From the NCBI GenBank assembly GCA_026396255.1, contig JAPLXD010000016.1:1-32010 (forward strand): 32,010 nt of DNA. Reading direction: 5' to 3'. Both the position numbers and the translations under genes were made by a program. Positions 18,699-26,436 of this stretch are shown here, piece after piece; the stretch's first letter is position 1, and each line of letters begins with the position of its first letter. Origin of the DNA: Candidatus Moraniibacteriota bacterium. GTDB lineage: Bacteria; Patescibacteriota; Minisyncoccia; Moranbacterales; UBA11712. The notes below the pieces were generated by a model. That model searched no databases. It was not told the DNA's origin and was given only the letters and a program-made list of their open reading frames with translations.

Positions 18699-18761
18699 AA
18701 GCTTATTTTGCTCCTTAATCCAATAAAAATTAGCCTTAATGGCTTCGAATCAGGCTATATA

Positions 18762-18790
18762 ATTATATCCCAAAAAAACGATTTTGTGAA
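18762..18790 (-). promoter_or_regulatory. Sigma70-like promoter: TTCACA -17 nt- TATAAT (minus strand), upstream of the GT-C gene at 16863-18698
   Basis: -35 at 18785-18790, -10 at 18762-18767, spacer exactly 17 nt; downstream GGAG Shine-Dalgarno-like motif before ATG. Confidence 0.6.
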
Positions 18791-18854
18791 CCCCTCACCA
18801 CGGCCGCAAATCCCCCTCTAAATTGCATTTACATAGCTTATCCGTGGTGAGGGG
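18791..18854. repeat. 13-bp perfect inverted repeat cccctcaccacgg ... ccgtggtgagggg, 38-nt loop, directly abutting the promoter -35
   Basis: Arms at 18791-18803 and 18842-18854, read directly. Confidence 0.85.
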
Positions 18855-18875
18855 CGAATGGCTCATCGCAGTATT

Positions 18876-20732
18876 TCAAGGCAAGCTGTCGGCCTTCATC
18901 ACTTTCACAAAATTTCCGCTTCGGCCGCCAACGTTCAGTTGAAATTGGTATGGATTTGTTTCCGAATATAAGCTGCCGACTTCGATGGCGCCATTCAGTT
19001 TTGTAAGTCTTGTTTGTGCCATATGGACGGATTTGGCTTCCCTCCCCGCACTGACGACAAAATAATCAAAACTGGTATTCAGCTGATCCGGCTTGAGGGT
19101 GTCCGAACAGGCTCCCACAAACGCCTCACATACCCCGCCTTCATCCGCCCACACCTTGATATTTTTCGCATCAGGAAGGCCGTTGAGATATTGCGCCGAT
19201 TCCCAGCTGCCGTCACCCATATTGCGCAAATCCAGAATATCTTGTTTTGGGAGCAAATCGGATGTGTACGACAGATAAAAGGGCCTGATGGAAACCAGCG
19301 ACCATATGGAAACGGCAAACAAGATCAAAAGAACAGCCAGGTGCGAACGAACGGAAGAAAAATATTTTTTCAGACTTTTCATGTCCAGCAAATGGCCAAG
19401 CCCGATAGCGGCGATGATGGAAGCGACGGGATAGAGGACGATCTGATAACGGGGAGTCGGACTCACTCCGCTGGCAGCGGATCCGAGGTAGTAAAAAAGA
19501 ATAAACAGGAGCAGACAGAAGACGGGCAGCGACTCGTCCTTTCCCATCCGGCGCACGCCGGATCGCACCACGGCGAGCACGAAAAGAATGGCTGCGGCGG
19601 GAATGAGGCTGAAAAGAAACGGATAAAAGGAAGAGAGCATGATGATGAGAGGTTCGCCAAAACGCGCGTTTATTTGCTTGAGTTCAAGCGTCGGAAAATT
19701 GAAGACCGGCTGGAAATCAAAAAATTTCATCCCCGAATACGTGTTCACGAAAACAAAAGCCATCAAAGCGAGCGCGATGGCATATACGGCTCCGCGAAGC
19801 CAATTTTTTCGCGTCCGGATTGGATCGCATATCATACTGATGATTTTGCTTTTCAGAAGATAGGTATCAGCAGCGGCCAAAAGCAAGAGCGCGAAAAAAA
19901 TGCGCCAGGTCCTATAGAACGCCTTGCTGTATATGGTCACGTCAAGCAAAATTTTCGGCTTCACCCAGACGGCCGGGAAAAAAACAAAGATCGTCACGGC
20001 CGAAACCAGGATCAAAAGCCCGAAATCGGCGAAGGCTTTTTTGAAATACTTTTCGGCTCCGCGCGTTTCGCCCTCGAAAATATATTTCAAAAAAATAAGC
20101 CCGAAAAAGAAAAGAAAAAGGATGTTCGCGATATATTTGTCAATAAGAGCCAATCCCAGCAAAAATCCGCTTAAGTATAGGAAATTTCGGTTGTTTTCTT
20201 TTTGGTAGACCAGAAAACTCAAAAGGGCGAGCGGGATCAAGCTCCACAAAACAGCGTCCGCGTTGATCATCAGTGAAATCCCGAGAAGAACGGGAGAAAG
20301 CCCGATGAAAATGATCGAGGACCGGGCGATATTTTTCCCCAGCAGCTTTTTGATGAGCCAATAGAAAATAGGCAGCATGGCCAGCGTGAAGAGATATACC
20401 GGCAGGCGCAAATCAAAATACAGGCTGCGGAGCGCCTGCAAATCTTGTGGGCTTTTCGGTGCGTAGCGCAAGTCTCCGAGCTTCGCCGGATCGCCGCTCA
20501 CCCAATGCAAACCGATGCCGGAAATGGCCGCCAAGGTGACGCCTGGCTTGTCGCAAAGCGCCGTGTACTTCCATTTCATACTTTGGATAGCATCCCAAAA
20601 TTGGGGCACCCGGTCGTAGGACCACAAAGGCTCGTCCACGCCGGAATAACTTTCAAGACGATGAAATCCGAAATAAACGCTTGTCGCGATGACAGCGACA
20701 AAGATCGAAATCGTGATGATTCTTTCTTTCAT
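18876..20732 (-). CDS. GT-C (GT39/PMT-like) membrane glycosyltransferase
   Basis: Polytopic; YFGFHRLESYSGVDEPLWSYDRVPQFWDAIQSMKWK; strong similarity to 16863-18698. Confidence 0.8.
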   Translation of the reverse strand: MKERIITISIFVAVIATSVYFGFHRLESYSGVDEPLWSYDRVPQFWDAIQSMKWKYTALCDKPGVTLAAISGIGLHWVSGDPAKLGDLRYAPKSPQDLQALRSLYFDLRLPVYLFTLAMLPIFYWLIKKLLGKNIARSSIIFIGLSPVLLGISLMINADAVLWSLIPLALLSFLVYQKENNRNFLYLSGFLLGLALIDKYIANILFLFFFGLIFLKYIFEGETRGAEKYFKKAFADFGLLILVSAVTIFVFFPAVWVKPKILLDVTIYSKAFYRTWRIFFALLLLAAADTYLLKSKIISMICDPIRTRKNWLRGAVYAIALALMAFVFVNTYSGMKFFDFQPVFNFPTLELKQINARFGEPLIIMLSSFYPFLFSLIPAAAILFVLAVVRSGVRRMGKDESLPVFCLLLFILFYYLGSAASGVSPTPRYQIVLYPVASIIAAIGLGHLLDMKSLKKYFSSVRSHLAVLLILFAVSIWSLVSIRPFYLSYTSDLLPKQDILDLRNMGDGSWESAQYLNGLPDAKNIKVWADEGGVCEAFVGACSDTLKPDQLNTSFDYFVVSAGREAKSVHMAQTRLTKLNGAIEVGSLYSETNPYQFQLNVGGRSGNFVKVMKADSLP

Positions 20733-20734
20733 CT

Positions 20735-21748
20735 TTAATTTTCGATGATTTCTTTTATTTTATAATTCATTCCTCCGTGCGCCTTGTAATAGCTTTTCGT
20801 GGCAATATCGGCCAAGAGTCCGAAAATGAAGAGCTGGATCCCCGTCAGCAAAAGAAATACCGCCACCAACGGCCAGTTCTTGTCCGACATCCTCACGCCA
20901 TAGGCAAATTTTTCCACAAAAAGCACCGCGGTCAAAATGAAGCCGAGTCCAAAGACAAGCAAACCGCCGGCGCCGAAAAGATGCAAGGGCCGGTTGGCGT
21001 ATTTTTTCCAGAACCAGATGGAAATCATGTCGACGATTCCCTTTACTCCCCGCTTCCAATTGTATTTGGTCACGCCGTGCTTGCGCGGATGATGACTCAC
21101 CGGAATTTCCCCCACCTTGAAACCCTGGATCTTGAGGGCGGCCGGGATGAACCGGTGCATTTCGCCGAAGAGATCGAGATCATCAAAACATTCCCGCTTG
21201 TAGGCTTTGAGGCTGCACCCGCTGTCCTGGATCCCATCGTCAATCAGAATTTTGCGCACGATGTTCGCTATGCGCGAATTGAATTTTTTGAAAAACTTGT
21301 CTTTTCTGTCTTTGCGCCAGCCGGAAACGACATCATAACCTTCGTCCATTTTTTTCAGCAATTTTCCGATGTCCGCCGGATCGTTTTGCAGATCGCCGTC
21401 CATCGTGATGACAATCTCCCCGGTCGAGTTTTTGAATCCCGCGTCAAAGGCCGCCGTCTGGCCGAACCACTTGCGCTGGACGATGAACTTGAGGGGCGAA
21501 AGAGTCCGGCAGATCTCATTGGTTTTGTCCGTGCTCCCGTCATCGATAAAAACGATCTCAAAAGTTTTTCCGAGCGCCCGGCAGGCTTCGACGATCCTTT
21601 GGTGCAATTCGCGCACATTCCCCTCCTCATTGAAGAGCGGAACGACGACAGACAAATCCGGGTTCTTGCCCCGCATAAAAATATCTTGCTCCGATTTTTG
21701 GTCGTCGTTTTCCGCATCTTTTGTGCGGGGTTGGCTGGTGTTTTCCAT
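20735..21748 (-). CDS. GT2 polyprenyl-phosphate glycosyltransferase with C-terminal TM helices (GtrB/DPM1-like)
   Basis: LSVVVPLFNEEGNVRELHQRI...IVFIDDGSTDKT...GQTAAFDAGFKNSTGEIVITMDGDLQNDPADI...DSGCSLKAYKRECFDDL plus two hydrophobic C-terminal helices. Confidence 0.93.
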   Translation of the reverse strand: MENTSQPRTKDAENDDQKSEQDIFMRGKNPDLSVVVPLFNEEGNVRELHQRIVEACRALGKTFEIVFIDDGSTDKTNEICRTLSPLKFIVQRKWFGQTAAFDAGFKNSTGEIVITMDGDLQNDPADIGKLLKKMDEGYDVVSGWRKDRKDKFFKKFNSRIANIVRKILIDDGIQDSGCSLKAYKRECFDDLDLFGEMHRFIPAALKIQGFKVGEIPVSHHPRKHGVTKYNWKRGVKGIVDMISIWFWKKYANRPLHLFGAGGLLVFGLGFILTAVLFVEKFAYGVRMSDKNWPLVAVFLLLTGIQLFIFGLLADIATKSYYKAHGGMNYKIKEIIEN

Positions 21749-21754
21749 ATATTT

Positions 21755-21783
21755 ATGATAATCTAAAAAAGGATTAAAATCAA
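21755..21783 (-). promoter_or_regulatory. Sigma70-like promoter TTGATT -17 nt- TATCAT (minus strand); predicted leaderless start for the GT2 gene
   Basis: -35 at 21778-21783, -10 at 21755-21760; only 6 nt between -10 and ATG (21748). Confidence 0.5.
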
Positions 21784-21797
21784 AGAAAAATTCATTT

Positions 21798-23555
21798 ATG
21801 AAAATATTTTTGGGTATTTTGGTGTTTTTTCTCGCCTTCGGCTGGCTGGTTTTGCTCCTGGCGGCGACTGGTTTATTCTACTTCGGAGCAATCGTTTTGT
21901 CAATTTTGGCCAGCTTTGTCTTGGCCTGGCTATTTTTGCCTAAGATAAGCCAAAATATAGACTTCAAAACCGGCAAAATATTTGGTCTGGTGGCTTTGCT
22001 TTCTCTTGTCATTTCTCTCGCCGCCTGCCATTTTGCCACGCCGACCGTTTTCGGCGGAAGGGACCAAGGATCGATTGGCACGGCCGCGATATATCTTTCC
22101 CAAGGTCACAATTCCAAGGTCAATCTTCCGGTCGCGCATGACCTTTTTCAAAAATACGGACCGGGCAAAGCGCTCAACTTCCCCGGCTTTGACTACGCCA
22201 AGGACGGCAGTCTCTTTTCCCGTTTCCCGCTCGGTTTCACGTCGTATCTTGCCGCTTCATATAATTTGTTTGGTCTCAAGGGGATCCAGTATGCCAATTT
22301 TGTCCCGTTGTTTTTCTTTCTGATCCTAAACTGGCTGATCATCAAAGAATTTTTCGACGACAAAGTTTCTCTGCTTGGATATCTCCTCGCCGCGACTTTT
22401 TTTCCGTTCCTGTGGTTTGCCAAATACGCCCTCACGGAAACATATACGCTTTTCCTTGTTTGGGCGGGAATATATTTCCTTCTTCGATTCCAGAGCCAAA
22501 ACCAAGGTCGAACCTTGGGAAAATCCCAAGGTTCGACCTTGGTCTGGTTTTCCCTCGCCGCCTTCGCCCTCTCGGCGCTCGTCCGAATCGAAGGCATTGT
22601 TTTCTTTTTCCTCGCGGCCATATATATTCTCCTGCTGCAAAGAAAAAAAATTCTGGATCTGCCAAAGAATTTCAAAAGAAATCTCGTGATTGCGACTTTG
22701 GTTTTGCTGGCGCTGTACTTTTTTCTTAATTTTCCTGATCTCATCGACAGCGGCAAGAATCTGGTCAAGGCGTTTCTGCCCAACTCCGCCAAGGAATCCG
22801 CCCCGTCAGCCAATATGTATGAGTATCTCGCCCGAATATTTTTCAATTATAATCTGCTCGCCTATATTCTCATTGGACTCGTCGGCATCATCCTGCTCGC
22901 AAAAAATATCCGCAAAAATTGGCTCAAGACTGAATTTCTCCCGCTTTTTCTCACTTTCCCGACTTTCATCTATCTCCTTTCGCCGATGATCACGCTCGAC
23001 GAGCCGTGGTTTTTGCGCCGGTTCGTTTTCGCCGTCTTCCCGGCGCTGCTCCTCTATTCAATCTATGCCCTCCAAAAATTTTTCTATCACAAAATGTTTT
23101 TGTATTTTGTCCTCGTTGTTTTGATTGTCGCCAACGGAGTCGTGAGCTGGCGTTTTTTCACCACTTCGGAAAACAAAGAGCTTCTCCCGCAGATCGAAAA
23201 AATTTCCCAAAAATTCGGCTCGGACGATCTGATTCTGGTTGACCGGATGGCCACCGGCAGCGGCTTTTCGCTCGCCAGTGAGCCCTTGCAGACAATATAC
23301 GGAAAACAAGCCGTCTATTTCATGAACGCCGACGATTTGAAATTCATCAATCAGGATAGATACAAAAATATATACCTGCTCACGCCGCTCATAAGCGAAG
23401 AACAAAATCCCTGGTACGCCGACCTCGTCACGGACAAATCCCCCGCCGACGCCCAAATTATCACCAACAATTTCCTCGAACCGGCTGACAACAAATACGC
23501 CCTCGCCCAAAATGTCGAGACGAAAGATCTGATGGTGGTTTGGAAAGTGAAGTAA
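21798..23555 (+). CDS. Polytopic GT-C (GT39-like) membrane glycosyltransferase
   Basis: Polytopic; FGGRDQGSIGTAAIYLSQGH... loop, ALTETYTLFLVWAGIYFLLRF, LVRIEGIVFFFLAAIYILL. Confidence 0.75.
   Translation: MKIFLGILVFFLAFGWLVLLLAATGLFYFGAIVLSILASFVLAWLFLPKISQNIDFKTGKIFGLVALLSLVISLAACHFATPTVFGGRDQGSIGTAAIYLSQGHNSKVNLPVAHDLFQKYGPGKALNFPGFDYAKDGSLFSRFPLGFTSYLAASYNLFGLKGIQYANFVPLFFFLILNWLIIKEFFDDKVSLLGYLLAATFFPFLWFAKYALTETYTLFLVWAGIYFLLRFQSQNQGRTLGKSQGSTLVWFSLAAFALSALVRIEGIVFFFLAAIYILLLQRKKILDLPKNFKRNLVIATLVLLALYFFLNFPDLIDSGKNLVKAFLPNSAKESAPSANMYEYLARIFFNYNLLAYILIGLVGIILLAKNIRKNWLKTEFLPLFLTFPTFIYLLSPMITLDEPWFLRRFVFAVFPALLLYSIYALQKFFYHKMFLYFVLVVLIVANGVVSWRFFTTSENKELLPQIEKISQKFGSDDLILVDRMATGSGFSLASEPLQTIYGKQAVYFMNADDLKFINQDRYKNIYLLTPLISEEQNPWYADLVTDKSPADAQIITNNFLEPADNKYALAQNVETKDLMVVWKVK
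22501..22543. repeat. Intragenic double-hairpin palindrome: accaaggt-cga-accttggga aaa tcccaaggt-tcg-accttggt
   Basis: 20-bp perfect inverted repeat with 3-nt spacer; each arm is a 7-bp stem with CGA/TCG loop. Encodes NQGRTLGKSQGSTL in frame inside the GT-C gene. Confidence 0.92.
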
Positions 23556-23556
23556 A

Positions 23557-23585
23557 TTGACGCCAAAAAGGCCAAATGATATAAT
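23557..23585 (+). promoter_or_regulatory. Sigma70-like promoter TTGACG -17 nt- TATAAT; predicted leaderless start at 23592
   Basis: -35 at 23557-23562, -10 at 23580-23585; 6 nt to the ATG; -35 begins 1 nt after the upstream stop codon. Confidence 0.7.
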
Positions 23586-23591
23586 TCAGTT

Positions 23592-23789
23592 ATGAGAATC
23601 ATCAAATGCGATATTTGCAAAAAGACTATGAGCAAAAGCTCAGAGGGCTTCCAGCTAATGGGAAGTGACGGGATAATGGAATTTTCATCTTTTGAATTCT
23701 GTTCTTCATGTAGCAAGCCAATCGTAAAAATACTAAAGGACAAAAAATTACTAAGAATTGAGAACAAACAAAATGGAGGAAAAAAATAA
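23592..23789 (+). CDS. Small protein with two CxxC motifs (putative zinc ribbon)
   Basis: MRIIKCDICKKTMSK...SFEFCSSCSKPIVKILKDKK; preceded by a consensus promoter. Confidence 0.7.
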   Translation: MRIIKCDICKKTMSKSSEGFQLMGSDGIMEFSSFEFCSSCSKPIVKILKDKKLLRIENKQNGGKK

Positions 23790-24129
23790 TCAAAAAGAAA
23801 AAGAGCTGACATTAAATGACTTGGCGCAGATGATGGAAGGCGGGTTTAAGCGTGTCGACAAAAGATTCGAGGAATCGCGCAAATATACCAAAAAACTGAT
23901 AGATGAGAAAATAGAATGGCTGGCAAGAAATACTCAAGACAATTTTTTGAGCATTGAAGGGAAATTAGACGGTGTTGAGGGAAGACTGGGCAAAATAGAA
24001 ACCGGTATGGAAGATATCAAAGCCAATCTGAACAAAAAAGTTGACCGTTTTGAGCACAAAGATCTTGAAATCAGAGTGGAAAAAATGGAAGAAAAATTCA
24101 AGCTGAAACAAAGGCTGAAATTCGCCTGA
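23773..24129 (+). CDS. Small charged coiled-coil protein of unknown function
   Basis: MEEKNNQKEKELTLNDLAQMMEGGFKRVDKRFEE...; overlaps the zinc-ribbon ORF in another frame. Confidence 0.7.
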   Translation: MEEKNNQKEKELTLNDLAQMMEGGFKRVDKRFEESRKYTKKLIDEKIEWLARNTQDNFLSIEGKLDGVEGRLGKIETGMEDIKANLNKKVDRFEHKDLEIRVEKMEEKFKLKQRLKFA

Positions 24130-24146
24130 AAAATTCGCAAAGAATT

Positions 24147-24168
24147 CCGGCCGTGCGCCGGTTTTTTT
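24147..24168 (+). terminator. Putative intrinsic terminator
   Basis: ccggc-cgtgc-gccgg followed by seven T residues, 18 nt after the coiled-coil ORF stop. Confidence 0.6.
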
Positions 24169-24234
24169 CTTGCTTTTTGCCCGTTTTTTTGTTTTAATGG
24201 AAATATATCATCTTAAAAATATTACCTAAAAATC

Positions 24235-24798
24235 ATGAAAAACAAACTTCAAAAAGCCAGCGCCCTCATTGACGCTTTACAGGACAACGAGGAGTTCTTG
24301 AGCAGTCTGAACTCGGCAAAAGATGAAATCATCAAATCCCTTGAAAATAAGGGAAAACTGATGGCCTGCGGCAACGGCGGAAGCGCGACACAAGCCTCGC
24401 ATATGGTTGGAGAATTTGTCGGGCGCTTCGCTTTCGACCGGCCGGCCCTGCCCGCGATTTCTCTTTTCGATCTTGCGACCACAACCGCTGTCGGCAACGA
24501 CTATGGATATGATGATATCTTTTCGCGATTTGTGGATTCGTTAGGGAATAATAACGATATTTTATTCTCAATCAGTACTTCGGGCAATTCCGGCAATTGC
24601 CTCAAAGCGATGGAATCCGCCAAAAAGAAAAATATCAAAAACATTACTCTTCTCGGAAAAGACGGCGGAAAAATGAAAGAGCTGTCCGATATGGCCATTG
24701 TTGTGCCTGATAGCAACACACCCCTGATCCAAGAAATTCACTTGATGGTCATCCACTGGCTGTGTGAAGAAGTGGAAAAACATTTTTTTGAGAAATAA
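24235..24798 (+). CDS. gmhA: Sedoheptulose-7-phosphate isomerase (SIS domain)
   Basis: KLMACGNGGSATQASHMVGEFVGRF...PAISLFDLATTTAVGNDYGYDDIFSRFV...LFSISTSGNSGNCLKAMESAKKKNI. Confidence 0.88.
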   Translation: MKNKLQKASALIDALQDNEEFLSSLNSAKDEIIKSLENKGKLMACGNGGSATQASHMVGEFVGRFAFDRPALPAISLFDLATTTAVGNDYGYDDIFSRFVDSLGNNNDILFSISTSGNSGNCLKAMESAKKKNIKNITLLGKDGGKMKELSDMAIVVPDSNTPLIQEIHLMVIHWLCEEVEKHFFEK

Positions 24799-24808
24799 TA
24801 AAAAATAC

Positions 24809-25846
24809 ATGATTACAGCCCAACGCTCCAAAGGAATCCTCTCTAATGCAAAAAACAAGCCCGTTCTCGCGCTCGGAGATGTGATGCTTGACGCGTATCT
24901 CACCGGACCGGTCGAGAGATTGTCTCAAGAAGCGCCGGTTCCGATCATTGCCGTTCAGGACGAACAATTTTTTCCAGGCGGCGCTGGAAACGCGGCCAAT
25001 TGCATGGCCACGATTGGAATTGCGACGCATCTGGTCGGAGTCGTGGGCGGAAAAGGCCGTATCAACTATGCCGAAATTCTCGAAGAGGAATACAAAAAAT
25101 GCGGGATAATCACCCATTTCAGCACAGATCCGAACCGGAAAACAACCTTGAAATTGCGCCTCGCAGCGGTCAAAACAACCAAACAACATGTCGCCCGAGT
25201 GGATATGGAAGATACACAGCCTCTCGACGCAGAAAAGGAAAAAGAGGTTTGCGAATATATGCAGGGCTTAGTACGGGAAATAAATCCGGCCGTCATATCA
25301 CTTCACGACTACAAAAAGGGATTCTTGACGGAAAATATTTTCAAAGTGGCTTGCGAAATTTCCGAAAAAAACCAGATCCCTATTTTCGCCGACCTCAAAC
25401 AGGATACTTTTGTGAAATATAGAACGTTTATCAAAAATGCTTCGCTATTTTTTCTGAAACCCAACCGAAACGAATCCGTTGAAACGGCAAAACAACTGAA
25501 CGGCTTCGACAAAGACGGCAGCAGCGACGAAGAGCTTTCTGAAGTGGCGCATATCATCCAAAACGAAACTCCAATTAATATCATCATCACGCGCGGCGGA
25601 AAAGGCGCCGCCCTGTATGAAATCGGCAAAGACCCCTATTTCGTCCGTCCCGAAGAAGTTGAGGAGCAATTTGACGTGGCGGGTGCCGGTGACACAGTGG
25701 AGGCCTTTCTGGTCGCCGGATATCTCGGCGGAGCGACAATCCCCGAAGCGCTCGAGATCGCCATCGCCGCTTCCCAAGTCGCCATCCGCAAATTCGGCAC
25801 CTCCGTTGTCACCGAAGAAGAACTTCTGGCATGGCTGGAAAATTGA
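24809..25846 (+). CDS. D-glycero-beta-D-manno-heptose-7-phosphate kinase (PfkB family; HldE N-domain/RfaE1-like)
   Basis: LALGDVMLDAYLTGPVERLSQEAPVPIIAV...FPGGAGNAANCMATIG...VAGAGDTVEAFLVAGYLGGATIPEALEIAIAASQVAIRKFGTSVVTEEEL. Confidence 0.9.
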   Translation: MITAQRSKGILSNAKNKPVLALGDVMLDAYLTGPVERLSQEAPVPIIAVQDEQFFPGGAGNAANCMATIGIATHLVGVVGGKGRINYAEILEEEYKKCGIITHFSTDPNRKTTLKLRLAAVKTTKQHVARVDMEDTQPLDAEKEKEVCEYMQGLVREINPAVISLHDYKKGFLTENIFKVACEISEKNQIPIFADLKQDTFVKYRTFIKNASLFFLKPNRNESVETAKQLNGFDKDGSSDEELSEVAHIIQNETPINIIITRGGKGAALYEIGKDPYFVRPEEVEEQFDVAGAGDTVEAFLVAGYLGGATIPEALEIAIAASQVAIRKFGTSVVTEEELLAWLEN

Positions 25847-25859
25847 AGGAAATAACCCC

Positions 25860-25892
25860 AGAAGCCATTCTCGCTCCGGCGAAATGGCTTCT
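25860..25892. repeat. 10-bp perfect inverted repeat agaagccatt...aatggcttct, 13-nt loop, between the heptose kinase and nucleotidyltransferase genes
   Basis: Read directly; followed by CTTT only, so it is at best a weak terminator or processing hairpin. Confidence 0.7.
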
Positions 25893-25907
25893 CTTTAATA
25901 CATATAA

Positions 25908-26402
25908 ATGAAAACAGCGAGAAATAAAATAAAGTCAGAAAAAGAAATAATCGAAATTGCCAAAAAATTGAAAGGCGCAGGCAAAAAGATTGTCACCACC
26001 AACGGCTCTTTTGATATTTTCCATTTCGGACACATCAAACTTTTTGAAGAAGCCAAAGCGCAAGGCGACATTTTGATTGTCGGCATTAATAGTGATAAAT
26101 CAGTAAAAGAATACAAGAAGAAACCCGGCCGGCCGGTGAGTCCCGAAAATGCAAGAGCCGGAGTCATCGCCGCTCTCGAAGCGGTTGATTTCGTTTTTCT
26201 TTTCGATGACACGACTCCCAACCGCTGGCTGGAAATTTTGAAGCCCGACGTCCATTGCAATTCAAGCGAATATGGAAACCCCGAGGAATGGGTTGAGTAT
26301 GCATCGGTCACAAAAAACGGCGGAATTTGCCACGCCGTCCCTCGCGGCGACGACGGACTTTCCACAACGGAGATTATTGATAAAATAAAGAAATATTGCT
26401 AG
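25908..26402 (+). CDS. Heptose-1-phosphate nucleotidyltransferase-like (HldE C-domain/RfaE2-like, cytidylyltransferase fold)
   Basis: TNGSFDIFHFGHIKLFEEAKAQGDILIVGINSDKSVKEYKKKPGRPVSPENARAGVIAALEAVDFVFLFDDTTP...LSTTEIIDKIKK. Confidence 0.87.
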   Translation: MKTARNKIKSEKEIIEIAKKLKGAGKKIVTTNGSFDIFHFGHIKLFEEAKAQGDILIVGINSDKSVKEYKKKPGRPVSPENARAGVIAALEAVDFVFLFDDTTPNRWLEILKPDVHCNSSEYGNPEEWVEYASVTKNGGICHAVPRGDDGLSTTEIIDKIKKYC

Positions 26403-26436
26403 TATAAATAAAGATTATTTGAAATAGACTTGCAAA

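Noticed and set aside
17904-20174. Long plus-strand ORFs (17904-18821, 19014-20174) opposite the GT-C genes
   Set aside because: Highly charged, low-plausibility translations antisense to well-supported membrane-protein genes; shadow ORFs.
20777-21766. 329-aa plus-strand ORF
   Set aside because: Antisense to a clear GT2 gene with conserved motifs; no recognisable domain.
22193-22846. 217-aa minus-strand ORF with KVEPWDFPKVRPW repeat
   Set aside because: Shadow of the GT-C gene; the apparent peptide repeat is just the palindrome at 22501-22543 read on the other strand.
24185-24234. Promoter for gmhA (TTGTTT...CTTAAA or TATTAC)
   Set aside because: Boxes match consensus poorly; a promoter is plausible after the terminator but not supported well enough to annotate.
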